The notes under the pieces were generated by a model. It had not been told where the DNA came from and did not search any database. It worked only from the letters and a program-made list of their open reading frames with translations. A program made the translations under genes and the position numbers. From contig JAAHGS010000010.1 of the NCBI GenBank assembly GCA_010692645.1, positions 28,201 to 92,200 on the forward strand: DNA of 64,000 nt, in the 5' to 3' direction. The DNA is from Symploca sp. SIO2E9. Lineage in GTDB: Bacteria; Cyanobacteriota; Cyanobacteriia; Cyanobacteriales; Coleofasciculaceae. Positions 44,456 through 53,767 of the stretch are shown here, one piece after another; within the stretch, counting starts at the first letter, position 1, and each line of letters opens with the position of its first letter.

Positions 44456-45715
44456 ACAACGCTCCCTTTCATCACCGAGCAAAATACTACCGCATCCTGA
44501 TGATGGCTCATCTCTAAGCTGGTTTTCCAGCTTAAATTTAAAGAGGTCATAGATATCATCTACAGCGTCTTCAGTATCATCAAAAGTACCTGTCACCCTT
44601 GTACCCATAACATCATTCTCAGCAAAAAGATCAAATGTACCACTAGTACGCTGATCAGATTGCAACTCAATCAAAGCTGCCTGAATGAATTCTTGGGAAG
44701 GAGCAGAGCGATTGAAGGATAGCTTCATTCCTACCTGAGTGGTAATTTTTGAAAAATTATTCAAATTTTGCGCACTGCTAAAGCGAGTATGCAGAATTGT
44801 TGGGTCAGAACCGCCTACTTGTGCAGCGATATCTTCTGACTCAAAGGTGGTATTATTGAGATTCTTAGGAAGGGAACAGTATTGCCTCACCAACTGCCCT
44901 TTATCAGCAGAACCGCGACCGTGAACACCGACAACAAAACCGTTGCTGTCAAACACTGGTCCACCACTCATACCAGGGCGAGTCTGGTCAAGATAAAATA
45001 TTCCATAGCCATTTTGACCTTGAGCAGGATTAATCTTACCAGTGACTGGTCCCCAAGCTAGACGCCTTTGCCGACGAGCCACCCTACCGCGACACTTACC
45101 AGTTAAAGCATCTTGTTCTTTTTCCGGATCAGGCCAGCCCGAGATATAAACTGTATCCATCATGTTAATAGCATCTGGGCTTCCTAAGGGGGCAACGGCA
45201 TATTCTTTGTCGCTTTCAAAACTAACAATAGCTAGGTCAAAACCATCTACCCGATTGGGCATATATTTTGAATAACAACCAAATCGGAGCAACCTTTGAT
45301 CCTGCCCTACTCTACCATTGAGAGGGCAACCCCTGTCATCATTAACTTCTGTGATTTCATGAACTTGACCATCGCTGGTACGAATTCCATAAGACAGGTT
45401 TTGATCTAAATGTCTTTGTTTGAAGTTATGGGTGACGGTCAAAACATAATAACTTGTTCCTTCTTTGGCGATAATTACCCCAGAACCAGGATTCCATACT
45501 CCATCCGGATTTTTTGCTCTGGCAAGGGGATTTTGGCGATTTTCTTCTAGTTCGTCGATTAACTCTGGTGTTAGTCCTGGTGCAATCAAAACAGTAGTTT
45601 GTCTGGCAATTGAATTGATTTGTTCAGGGCTTAATTCGGCTAAAACTGGAGTTGCAACCAAGCAACTTAGTAACATTGAGCCTAGTGATTTCAGAGCAAT
45701 TTGTTTTAATAACAT
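44447..45715 (-). CDS. Exported trypsin-like serine protease
   Basis: A 422-residue protein with a signal peptide (SLGSMLLSCLVATPVLA) and an S1-type protease domain. The catalytic triad is visible: His in VLTVTHNF, Asp in VDGFDLAIVSF and Ser in RPGMSGGPVFD, with a GVHGRG strand after it. There is no PDZ domain, unlike Deg/HtrA proteases. The C-terminal ~130 residues are a separate, acidic region that I do not recognise. It is probably periplasmic. The COP23 gene lies immediately upstream on the same strand (about 50 bp), so they may form an operon. Confidence 0.88.
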   Translation of the reverse strand: MLLKQIALKSLGSMLLSCLVATPVLAELSPEQINSIARQTTVLIAPGLTPELIDELEENRQNPLARAKNPDGVWNPGSGVIIAKEGTSYYVLTVTHNFKQRHLDQNLSYGIRTSDGQVHEITEVNDDRGCPLNGRVGQDQRLLRFGCYSKYMPNRVDGFDLAIVSFESDKEYAVAPLGSPDAINMMDTVYISGWPDPEKEQDALTGKCRGRVARRQRRLAWGPVTGKINPAQGQNGYGIFYLDQTRPGMSGGPVFDSNGFVVGVHGRGSADKGQLVRQYCSLPKNLNNTTFESEDIAAQVGGSDPTILHTRFSSAQNLNNFSKITTQVGMKLSFNRSAPSQEFIQAALIELQSDQRTSGTFDLFAENDVMGTRVTGTFDDTEDAVDDIYDLFKFKLENQLRDEPSSGCGSILLGDERERCKK

Positions 45716-45765
45716 AATCTACTAACCTTATCTATAAAATCCCCTTGATACCTAGAGGTGATTAT

Positions 45766-46680
45766 CTAGAGTCTGCGTAATTCTCCTCCATCTCTATCTC
45801 TGAGTTGTTCAGGAGAGGGAGCAGCATTATTTTGATCAGGAGAAGTGAGAGCAGGAGCAGTATTAGTGCTATCATCCAAAAAAGGTCTCACATCAACAAA
45901 AGGTGTTTCTTCCTCCCCATCTTCACTTTCATAGAGAGGTGCTGCACCAACTATTCCCACGCGGTGCTGCATGAATTGTTGTAGAGTTTCAACTGGATTT
46001 TGCTGTGGTTTAAGAGTGTAAACTAGACCCAAGCAATTACCAGGTTTTATAGCTGTGCAGATGATACTCTGACCATTCATCTCACCTACTCCCATGTAAT
46101 TGAGTTTGCCGTTGCGACGGTAGTTCTCAAGACGCCCACTTACAGCTTGGCAACGGCTGAGAGGATCATAGCCAGAAGTGGAGAAGAAATTTGAATTCCA
46201 GCGAATCCATACCTCTGAGCTCCCTGAAGAACTTTGATAACGTGTTTCGGGTATCCCGCTTGATGTGTCGCAGAAAAAGCCTCCGCTGCCAGAAGGTTGA
46301 GTTGCTGCAACAGTAGTAGAAGATCGAAGCCCAGACACATTTTCAGGGGCAAGGGTTAAGAAGCTGCTTGCGCAAGTGTCTATTTGGCGTTTCTCTATTT
46401 CCCGACCATCTTCTAACTCAATTTTGATGTCATAGAGGCAATCACTACTTAGTTTAAGGTTAACAGACTCACCGTTACGCAAAATGCTATTACTCTCTAA
46501 ACTATCCAAACCCCAGTCTTGAGAACTAGAAGAGGACACGTAGAGGTTGATAACATTGTGACCTGTAGTGTTGCGAATCTGGTAACTCCTCTGAGCTAGA
46601 GAATCGGTTCCACTCAGGGCAATCATTGGCATTGCTAAAGCTGAAGCAGTGATAATACTTGAAAATGGCTTCTTAAGCAT
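45766..46680 (-). CDS. Exported COP23-domain protein
   Basis: A 304-residue protein with a signal peptide (IITASALAMPMIALSGTDSLA). A first domain of about 100 residues (YQIRNTTGHNVINLYVSSS) is followed by a COP23-like domain (FFCDTSSGIPETRY ... ENYRRNGKLNYMGVGEMNGQSIIC ... VYTLKP). COP23, first seen as a circadian-oscillating membrane protein in Cyanothece, has unknown function. A Pro/Asn-rich tail closes the protein. A trypsin-like protease gene follows about 50 bp downstream; cyanobacteria often pair these two types. Confidence 0.82.
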   Translation of the reverse strand: MLKKPFSSIITASALAMPMIALSGTDSLAQRSYQIRNTTGHNVINLYVSSSSSQDWGLDSLESNSILRNGESVNLKLSSDCLYDIKIELEDGREIEKRQIDTCASSFLTLAPENVSGLRSSTTVAATQPSGSGGFFCDTSSGIPETRYQSSSGSSEVWIRWNSNFFSTSGYDPLSRCQAVSGRLENYRRNGKLNYMGVGEMNGQSIICTAIKPGNCLGLVYTLKPQQNPVETLQQFMQHRVGIVGAAPLYESEDGEEETPFVDVRPFLDDSTNTAPALTSPDQNNAAPSPEQLRDRDGGELRRL

Positions 46681-47287
46681 GATAGTTTATCCTACATAAA
46701 TATTTTTGTATCAATTACTATACCCATCTTAAACGAGTTGTAATTAGTGTCATTCCCACCAGCATCGCTCTAATAGCGTTTTAGGAAAGGAATCTACAGT
46801 TAAATTTCACAACCTATTTAGGATTGCTATGTAACTCCTATTTTCCCTAAATAGTTTCTTATCATTGAGTCTGACTTGAGACCTCTCCGTGCCCAAGGAA
46901 AATTTTGGAGCTGATAGTGATGCAGCCGTGATCTAGGCTACCAGCCTTAAGCTTGGATAGTCTGGGGCAAAGGTCATAGAGGTTAGTATTTTATATTTGA
47001 ATTGGGCCCACCTACTCATTTTAAGCTATCTGTGGGTGAGCTATCTGCTATCGTTGAGCAGCTCAAAAAAGTTAAAGTCTCACCAATCAAGGATTTCAGC
47101 CGGATTTCTTGTAAGACCTATAATTCACTGACAAAATCTATCAAGGTAAAATAAGTCATCGTCTCAATCAAGGTGAGCATCCTAGTTGTCTGATGACAGG
47201 CTCTGCAGAAATTTACGGAATCTGGGTTATTACTTTTGTTGCTAAGGATGGAAAAACTTGTGCAAACTTTACCCAAGAGATCTAAAC
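46681..47287. other. Gene-poor stretch with a short open frame
   Basis: About 600 bp. On the + strand an open frame of about 50 codons ends at 47155 (TTG start near 47002; reads GPPTHFKLSVGELSAIVEQL...). It has protein-like composition but no usual start codon and may be a decayed gene. The rest should hold promoters for the flanking divergent genes. Nothing else is distinctive. Confidence 0.3.
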
Positions 47288-48634
47288 ATGGACAAAATTG
47301 ATATTTATCAGCAAATCTGGGAAAGTGATCAGAACCAATTTTCCGTAAGCCCTCGCAATAGCTCAGGTGACTGGGAAGACAAAGACGCCGACATCCTTTT
47401 AGATGAGCAGGTCAAAGCCAGCGGTAAGCGCAGCATTGATTTAGCCACGCGACCTTTATTTCATAAGGTGAATGAAGACAAGTTATTTGATGAGAAACGA
47501 ACCTATGTCAGCTTCATTAAACTCTTAGATAATTACACAATTCGCACTCTCGATCCAGAGTTTACTGCTGATCAGGAAGAACAGGAACAGCGTGATTTTA
47601 TCGATTTGATTATTTCTACTAAGCCAATTCAGATGGCGCTAGAATATATCAATAAAGAACTAGAGGAAAATCTTTCCGAGAAACAATTCAAAGCCAAGTT
47701 ACAGCGAATCTGGTTCGAGCTTTACACCAATTACTACAAAGGCAAATCAATTCATTTCGCTTCTGGTTTTGAACATGTCTTTGTGGGGGAAGGTAAATTT
47801 AACATCCGCTCTGGTAACAAACAAGCAACTCTCGGCGATATTTCTGGTTACCATTCTTGGGTCAAATTTTACCTTGATGAACAAAATCAACGGGTAAACT
47901 TCTTGGGCTATAAGTATGACTTGAAAGGCAATGCAGGTCCTAATAATCCCAACGTTGTTACCTTACAGATGTTGCAAGATGTGACTGACATGCGCGGCAA
48001 TGTTATTGCTCAATTATTCAAAAAGAAGGGTGGATTTTTCGTCGGTCCAAGCCCAGAATGTGAAATAGCGATGGCAACTGTTGCCTATTTCCAAAGCCTT
48101 GATGGCATCATCCGCGATAAACAACGGATTAGTATCAATGATGCTAATTACGATTTGGTTTTGTACCGCAGTACTAATCCCAATGGCAGTCGAGGGGAGT
48201 TTATTCGTTCCTTCTTTCCCATATTTCTTAGCACTGATGGTGTCAAAGAACCAGTTGGACCTGAAACTACAATTGTACCAATAGATGATATTATCAAAAA
48301 TGATGGTTCCGTAGTTATTGTTGCTGCCTTGCCTAATCCGGAAGGTTCAGACACCGGTGGTCGAGAGTGGGTTGAATTAAAGAATGTGACCAATACACCT
48401 ATTGATTTAACAGGTTGGGAAATGCAAGATAAAATGGGTCGTCCTGAACCCTTGAGGGGTACTCTCGGCCCCAATGAAGTCAAGCGCTTCCCTGTGAGAC
48501 GCTCTAGTAATTCCTCTATGCAAATGACAAATAAATCTGGATTAATAGCTGTATTTGATAATAAGTCGCAACAGGTAGCAACTGTCAGGTACTCTCGCGC
48601 TCATTCAGGTGCAATTATTCAGTTTACTAATTAG
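47288..48634 (+). CDS. EndoU-type RNA endonuclease fused to a lamin-tail domain
   Basis: A 448-residue protein. Residues about 60-320 match the EndoU (XendoU) fold: FASGFEHVFVGEG and GYHSWVKFYL hold the two catalytic His, and GPSPECEIAM is the family's Ser-containing motif. EndoU enzymes cut RNA at U residues in a metal-linked way. Residues about 345-448 form a lamin-tail domain (VVIVAALPNPEG... GREWVELKNVTNTPIDLTGWEM), a beta-sandwich found on exported and surface proteins. No signal peptide is seen. ATG 47288 follows AGAGATCT. It could be a secreted toxin, or an intracellular RNase; no immunity gene is apparent. Confidence 0.85.
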   Translation: MDKIDIYQQIWESDQNQFSVSPRNSSGDWEDKDADILLDEQVKASGKRSIDLATRPLFHKVNEDKLFDEKRTYVSFIKLLDNYTIRTLDPEFTADQEEQEQRDFIDLIISTKPIQMALEYINKELEENLSEKQFKAKLQRIWFELYTNYYKGKSIHFASGFEHVFVGEGKFNIRSGNKQATLGDISGYHSWVKFYLDEQNQRVNFLGYKYDLKGNAGPNNPNVVTLQMLQDVTDMRGNVIAQLFKKKGGFFVGPSPECEIAMATVAYFQSLDGIIRDKQRISINDANYDLVLYRSTNPNGSRGEFIRSFFPIFLSTDGVKEPVGPETTIVPIDDIIKNDGSVVIVAALPNPEGSDTGGREWVELKNVTNTPIDLTGWEMQDKMGRPEPLRGTLGPNEVKRFPVRRSSNSSMQMTNKSGLIAVFDNKSQQVATVRYSRAHSGAIIQFTN

Positions 48635-48735
48635 AAGTTCTGTTGATTGCTCATAGTTGATTGTTGATGGTTCATAGCTGATTGTTCATTGTTCATTGGG
48701 TTGTATATCTTAGCTGTAAAATACTTTCCTCAATA
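48635..48735. repeat. Short tandem TTGTTCA-type repeats
   Basis: Degenerate heptamers of the TTGTTCA / TTGATGG type after the EndoU gene. Similar sequence recurs at 50770-50822. Confidence 0.5.
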
Positions 48736-48847
48736 GACCTCTTGCAAAAGTCGAATTGACCCCCCTCAATCCCCCCGATGCGGGGGGAATAAATCTTGAT
48801 TCCCCTCCTGGTAGGGGAGAGGTTGCTCGGGATTTATGCAAGAGGTC
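48736..48847. mobile_element. Small inverted-repeat element with GACCTCTTGCA ends
   Basis: 112 bp with inverted ends GACCTCTTGCAAAAGTC and TTTATGCAAGAGGTC. The inside holds a hairpin CCCCCC-GATGC-GGGGGG and another CCCCTCCTGGTAGGGG. Related ends occur at 26599-26632 and near 21515. No target duplication is clear. Confidence 0.6.
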
Positions 48848-48925
48848 CCTAGAACTATGAACCATAAGCCATGAAACATGTTTGGGCAGCATGCGCGTAG
48901 CGCGTACCATGAACAATTAACAATT

Positions 48926-49705
48926 TCAATCCTTTGATTTTAACTTATGAGCTGTTCTAAGAATTTGTCCTGCCAGAATAGCTGCCCCAAACCCATTATC
49001 AATATTGACCACCGCCACCCCAGCTGCACAGGAATTGAGCATTGTCAAGAGTGGGGCAACACCGCCAAAACTTGCACCATAGCCCACACTGGTAGGGACA
49101 CCAATTACTGGACAATCTGCCAAACCAGCAACAACGCTGGGCAATGCTCCTTCCATACCAGCAATGACAATCAGGACATCTGCTTCGCCAATTATCTTTC
49201 TGTTACTTAGCAAGCGGTGGATGCCCGCAACTCCAACATCCCAGAGGCGCTGTACCTTAAAGCCACATAGTTGAGCGGTAACAGCAGCTTCCTCAGCTAC
49301 TGGCAAGTCAGATGTCCCAGCAGAAATTAGACTGATAGTTCCTGAATATTTAGTCGTGAGAGTCTCACGCGCAATCGCACAAATGCGTGCAGTTGAGTAG
49401 TAATGAATGCCTGGGACTTTAGTTTGCAGCTTGGCAAAGACTTCTGGCTCAATTCTGGTTGCCATCACCATCCGATTATGCCGCCGCATCGCCTCCATAA
49501 TCTGAGCAATTTGTTCCGGTGTCTTACCTTGTCCCCAAATTACTTCCGGAAAACCAGTTCTCAGGGTACGATGGTGGTCAATTTTAGCAAAATCCTGCAC
49601 TGGTTCAAAAGTTAAATGCTTGAGATCATCGAGGGCAACTTCAGGGCTGACTTCACCAGCAGCAACGGCTGCGAGTAGGGATTGCAGTGCTTCGGGTTGG
49701 GTCAT
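48926..49705 (-). CDS. larB: LarB, pyridinium-3,5-biscarboxylic acid mononucleotide synthase
   Basis: A 259-residue protein of the LarB family, related to PurE. LarB carboxylates and hydrolyses nicotinic acid adenine dinucleotide in the first step of nickel-pincer cofactor synthesis. Motifs: FPEVIWGQGKTPEQ near residue 55, STARICAI near 105, ISAGTSDLPVAEEA near 127, and IAGMEGALPSVVAGL near 180. LarC and LarE are not in the window; many cyanobacteria hold them elsewhere. Length is normal. Confidence 0.95.
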   Translation of the reverse strand: MTQPEALQSLLAAVAAGEVSPEVALDDLKHLTFEPVQDFAKIDHHRTLRTGFPEVIWGQGKTPEQIAQIMEAMRRHNRMVMATRIEPEVFAKLQTKVPGIHYYSTARICAIARETLTTKYSGTISLISAGTSDLPVAEEAAVTAQLCGFKVQRLWDVGVAGIHRLLSNRKIIGEADVLIVIAGMEGALPSVVAGLADCPVIGVPTSVGYGASFGGVAPLLTMLNSCAAGVAVVNIDNGFGAAILAGQILRTAHKLKSKD

Positions 49706-49735
49706 TCGATTTGGGATTTAAATTACCTGAAACAG

Positions 49736-49944
49736 TGACGTTCTCCCCCGGTAAATCAGTAGAGGTGCGCTTTCCACCTGCCGGAAACCGACAGGTGGGT
49801 CGCACCTCGATTATACCGGGGGCTTCTCAAGATTACTCTTTGAGCTTCGCGCTTCACAAGCTGTCGATCGACTAAGCCTCCACGCGCAGAAACGATGAAT
49901 CCCACCGCCGTTGTGTAGCCAAAAGTTGTACTACAACCATTCAT
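49736..49944 (-). mobile_element. IS200/IS605-like right-end remnant with nested hairpin
   Basis: Reading the reverse strand, a 62-codon open frame (with VSARGGLVDRQLVKREAQ, which resembles TnpB C-terminal tails) runs into GAAGCCCCCGGTA. A large nested hairpin follows: outer stem CCCCCGGTA / TACCGGGGG, middle GAGGTGCG / CGCACCTC, inner CCACCTG / CAGGTGG. It closes with GAGAACGTCAC at 49736. This repeats the hairpin-GTCA layout of the tnpB right end. The transposase body is gone. Confidence 0.45.
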
Positions 49945-50093
49945 TCCTTGAAGATTTTACATACAAGAGGCACCAGAGCAAACCAGAGTTAGCATTAGTG
50001 TGTTGGGTTTTACTGTTGTTCAACCAAGCCTACTCCCTTATATTCAGTTAAATTAGGATTTTAACCAATATTATCTATACATATATTGTGCTA

Positions 50094-50381
50094 CTAAATA
50101 AAAGTTCCAGAACCTTGCGTGTAGCTAGGATGACCATTATCCGGCGGTACATATTCGACAAACTGTTCCTGTTGTTGATCTAGACCTGCCTGTTCCAAGA
50201 TTGACATCTGAGTATTGTGCAATTTTTGTGAATAATTATCATTTTTGAGGAACACTACTGGGCTAAATGAAAAGTGATTAACTGTAGGTAATCCAAGTTT
50301 AAGGTCTGCTATCTTAAAATAGAACAGCTGCCAGCCAATAAGTAAGGTTACGATCGCAGCGAGGCGGTGATATCTATACAT
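50094..50381 (-). CDS. Small exported or membrane-anchored hypothetical protein
   Basis: A 95-residue protein starting MYRYHRLAAIVTLLIGWQLF, one hydrophobic helix that could be a signal peptide or anchor. The C-terminus, DNGHPSYTQGSGTF, resembles a Gly/Gln-rich tail found on many small cyanobacterial hypotheticals. The open frame extends upstream to 50459, but the ATG at 50381 gives a better N-terminus. Function unknown. Confidence 0.55.
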   Translation of the reverse strand: MYRYHRLAAIVTLLIGWQLFYFKIADLKLGLPTVNHFSFSPVVFLKNDNYSQKLHNTQMSILEQAGLDQQQEQFVEYVPPDNGHPSYTQGSGTFI

Positions 50382-50459
50382 ATCCAGTCGATTTAAATTA
50401 ACTCTTTCAGGGGTTATATTTTTAGTGTATTCGCCAATATTGTAATAAACAAAGGGCAT

Positions 50460-50825
50460 TTACCAAAGCTTTACAGATTATTTTCAAAGATTTAATAAAA
50501 GTTATCTGAGGTATTAAGAAAGCAAATTTAATTTCTAGATTAAACTAATTGCTTAACTAAAGAGTTAATATTCTTTATGTCAAAAATTATACATTTTGAA
50601 TTCATTATTCATGGTTTATCGAAATTAATAGGGGTCAAATATCCGACCGTCTATAGGGTGCATGAAATTGGATCAGCGTCTCTGTGTCCCCGCGTCTTTA
50701 AGATTCATGGCACGCTATACGTGCATGCTGTGCAAACATGGTTCATTGAAGAAAGTATTCTACAGCTACGGTATATAAGCCAATGAGCAATGAACAATCA
50801 ACGATGAACAATCAACAATCAACTA
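50460..50825. other. Spacer with repeats
   Basis: About 365 bp. Contains a fragment like the octamer core of the family 1 elements (TCTCTGTGTCCCCGCGTC) near 50680 and degenerate heptamers (TGAACAATCAAC) at 50770-50822. A 69-codon frame at 50577 looks non-coding. Confidence 0.35.
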
Positions 50826-52646
50826 TTAAATTGAACTAGAGAAAAAATATTGATTACGACCGAGTTGCTTAGACTGATACATGGCAGCATCTGCTTTTTT
50901 AATCAAGATTTCCTGTTCTTTCCCATCTAGGGGATAAATACTAATGCCAATACTAACAGTCACAACAATCTCTGTTCCCTCTAATAAGAACACTTGAGAC
51001 AGACTCTTGAGAATCTTGTCTGCCACTTTAGCAGCATATTCAACTTGGGGAATCATCGGGAGAATTACTGTAAACTCATCGCCACCCAGTCGCGATACTA
51101 AATCACTTTCGCGCAAGCTGTTAGTGAGTCGCTGGGCAACTACCCGTAACAGCTGGTCACCAGTGTCGTGTCCAAGCGTATCATTGACTTGTTTAAAGCC
51201 ATCTAAATCAAGAAACATTAGTGCCAATAACTGGTTATGACTACGAACACAATTAAGATAATAATTCAGGCGTTCATGAAATTTTTTACGATTAGCAAGA
51301 CCTGTAAGAGTATCGTGATCAACAAGATGACTTAAGCGGTTTTGTGAATGTTGTAGTTCGAGGTTGGAACGGGATAAAGCTGCTGTTTGTTGTCTGAGTT
51401 CTTCCTGTAATTGCTGATACTCTTGGATATCTTGCAGCAGAGTGACAATAACTTGACTAGTAATAATGGCAGTAGAACAAAGTAGTCCCAGTAAAGGCGG
51501 GATTAGGGGCAACCACCAACCCATAGCAAAAGCTAGGTAACAGCTACCGAAGAGACTAACACTAGCTAAGAGTAGCAATCCAAAGGCAGATTTGAGCCTT
51601 CGCACTCGCCAGAATAGAAAAGCACCAAGAGTTGACCAACTAGCAATCCATAGCCATTCCATCAACTCTGACCAAACTTTGAGGAGGGGACGCCCGTCGA
51701 GGGCACTACCCAGAATTTGACTAATAAAATTGGCTTGCAACTCGACTCCAAAAATCGGTTGCGCTGCTGCCAGTAATCCGTTACTGTAAGGGGTATAGAA
51801 AAAGTCTTTGAAGCTGGCAGCTGTAGAGCCAATTATAACAATGCGATCGCGTAGTAAAGTTGGCGGTATTTCCCCTTGTAAAACCTCTCTCATTGAGATA
51901 GTGCGGAAGCTTCCAGGAGGTCTAAAGTTCACTAAAACTTGATAGCCTTTGGTATCTGCTTTTACGTAGCCACCGTCCCAAGATTTTAGGTCTTTGAAGA
52001 TGCCTTTACCTAACTGTAAATAATCTCGATTAACAGTTGCTGGTTTGGCAGTAGTTCCTTCTGAACGAAGATAAATCAGAGCGAGTTTGAGAGCGAAACT
52101 CTTATAGGCTTTACCATCTGCATGCCAATACAATAGACTACGGCGTACCCTACCATCAGTATCAATAACAACGTTATTAAAACCCACTTGTTGATGTTGA
52201 CGCAGTACTGGTAAAGTGGGAACACCTAAATTAGTATTATCCCCTAGTTGCTCAATCCCAATCAAATTAGGGATAGTTTCAACAGCTTTGGCCAACTCTT
52301 CCTGACCTGGTGCAACTGGTTGAAAGCGATAGATATCCAGACCAATGGCGCGTGGTTGGTAGGAGTCCAATTTCTTAAGCAATTGGGTAATAACTTGATC
52401 AGAAATCGGCAATTGTCCTACCTTATCGATATCAGTTTCATCAATTCCCACAATCACGATCCGCTCATCGACTACTTCTGGGGTACGCAGGCGAAATAGC
52501 AGGTCTAAAGCAGCAAATTCTGATGATTGTAGTATCCCCAAGAATCGGAGGAGTATCAGAGCGAGTGTAACCCCAACAGAGGTCAAGAGGGGGTGTTTTT
52601 GTTGAGCAAATTGTTTCAGCTTGCGACTGATAACTGTTGTGAACAT
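50826..52646 (-). CDS. CHASE2-GGDEF diguanylate cyclase
   Basis: A 606-residue sensor. After a short N-terminal helix, a CHASE2 extracytoplasmic domain (RLRTPEVVDERIVIVGIDETDI ... DRIVIIGSTA) ends in three membrane helices near 330-390. A coiled coil leads to a GGDEF domain with the intact active site RLGGDEFTVILP near 520. It should make cyclic di-GMP in response to an unknown external signal. No EAL domain follows. The nearby YajQ-family protein could in principle bind the product, but they are far apart. Start ATG at 52646. Confidence 0.93.
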   Translation of the reverse strand: MFTTVISRKLKQFAQQKHPLLTSVGVTLALILLRFLGILQSSEFAALDLLFRLRTPEVVDERIVIVGIDETDIDKVGQLPISDQVITQLLKKLDSYQPRAIGLDIYRFQPVAPGQEELAKAVETIPNLIGIEQLGDNTNLGVPTLPVLRQHQQVGFNNVVIDTDGRVRRSLLYWHADGKAYKSFALKLALIYLRSEGTTAKPATVNRDYLQLGKGIFKDLKSWDGGYVKADTKGYQVLVNFRPPGSFRTISMREVLQGEIPPTLLRDRIVIIGSTAASFKDFFYTPYSNGLLAAAQPIFGVELQANFISQILGSALDGRPLLKVWSELMEWLWIASWSTLGAFLFWRVRRLKSAFGLLLLASVSLFGSCYLAFAMGWWLPLIPPLLGLLCSTAIITSQVIVTLLQDIQEYQQLQEELRQQTAALSRSNLELQHSQNRLSHLVDHDTLTGLANRKKFHERLNYYLNCVRSHNQLLALMFLDLDGFKQVNDTLGHDTGDQLLRVVAQRLTNSLRESDLVSRLGGDEFTVILPMIPQVEYAAKVADKILKSLSQVFLLEGTEIVVTVSIGISIYPLDGKEQEILIKKADAAMYQSKQLGRNQYFFSSSI

Positions 52647-52710
52647 CTGTCTGAGTGTACTTAGCCGTTCAAACGGCTAGCTAACTCTCCCTCGAAGTCT
52701 TTTTGGGTTT

Positions 52711-53697
52711 CTAACCCCCTGGCAAGGAATACTTAAAGTTTTGCAGCCCTTGATAGTTAGTTAAGTTAGCGAGTTCTTCGAGAGTCTTGACCCCAGGTAA
52801 TAATTCGCCATTAATTTCCCAGCTGGGGTAGGACTTAATCTCAGCAGCAACACAGAGCAGTGGCTGTGCATCTTTACCACCCTCGGCACACTCAACGTAA
52901 TTTATTTCTTGAAATGCCTCTTTACCAAAGAGCTGCTTTTGCTCGTAACAGTGGGGACACCAATAGGCACCATATTTCTTAGCACCAACGTTGGTCAAAT
53001 GACGCGCTAGAGCAATTTCCGCCTCACCGGAGGTAGTGGTAACTTTCCAGCCACCGATGCTTGGTTCAGGTCTACCGGAAGCAAGAGGAATTGTGGTACC
53101 AGCACCATCTGGGCTGGCTACAGGTTCCCCTACATTGGCATAAACTCCCAAAGTACTAATCAGCGTTACCATGCCCACCGCAATGCCGATGAATAAAAGT
53201 TGACCGATATCTTCCCAACTGCGACCAATAATTGTCAGGACTAACATGCTCAGTGAAAATAAAGCAGAGCCAATGCAGTACAAACAGACTGTTTGGATCT
53301 CAAAAGCCAGTACATACATCAGATAGCCGCTGAAAATCGCCATCGCCGAGGCCCCAGCAAAGAGCAATAGCCATGTCCAATCTTCTACTTGTGAGCGCAG
53401 CACTTTTTTTCCCTCAGAACTGAGTGTCAAAGGAGCCAGAGCAAAAGTTGCCATACTCACATAAGCAAGGCAACCAAACAAGGTCAGAGGCAGACCAAAA
53501 ACTTCAGCATAGGGCGTCGAAAGGACATTGTTGCAGCTACTTGCAGCTTCTTGAGAACCAGCAGTGCAAACAACAGTACCCCCAGTGAGCTTAACTATAG
53601 TCAGGTAAGCAGTTAAGAGGGCACCTACAATAGCAATCGCGCCAATCAGCTGACGAGACCAGAGATGAATCCAGGGAGTAGAACGTCGGCGAGTCAT
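52711..53697 (-). CDS. VKOR-thioredoxin fusion (disulfide-forming enzyme)
   Basis: A 328-residue membrane protein. The N-terminal VKOR domain (about 15-165) has four to five helices, the loop Cys pair (VVCTAG... SSCNNVL) and the active CLYC motif near residue 145. A thioredoxin-like domain follows with CPHC near residue 247. Such fusions (LTO1 in plants, slr0565 in Synechocystis) oxidise thiols in the thylakoid lumen or periplasm and pass electrons to quinone. Its neighbour BtpA is a photosystem I biogenesis factor. Complete by length. Confidence 0.94.
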   Translation of the reverse strand: MTRRRSTPWIHLWSRQLIGAIAIVGALLTAYLTIVKLTGGTVVCTAGSQEAASSCNNVLSTPYAEVFGLPLTLFGCLAYVSMATFALAPLTLSSEGKKVLRSQVEDWTWLLLFAGASAMAIFSGYLMYVLAFEIQTVCLYCIGSALFSLSMLVLTIIGRSWEDIGQLLFIGIAVGMVTLISTLGVYANVGEPVASPDGAGTTIPLASGRPEPSIGGWKVTTTSGEAEIALARHLTNVGAKKYGAYWCPHCYEQKQLFGKEAFQEINYVECAEGGKDAQPLLCVAAEIKSYPSWEINGELLPGVKTLEELANLTNYQGLQNFKYSLPGG

Positions 53698-53767
53698 AGT
53701 TACATAATTACCGTTTAGTTGTTATTTATTAAGAACGCAGTCAATCTTGAGGCTTGCTCAATCTACT

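Noticed and set aside
50577..50786. Open frame of 69 codons on the + strand
   Set aside because: Overlaps repeat fragments, has no ribosome binding site or recognisable domain, and looks random.
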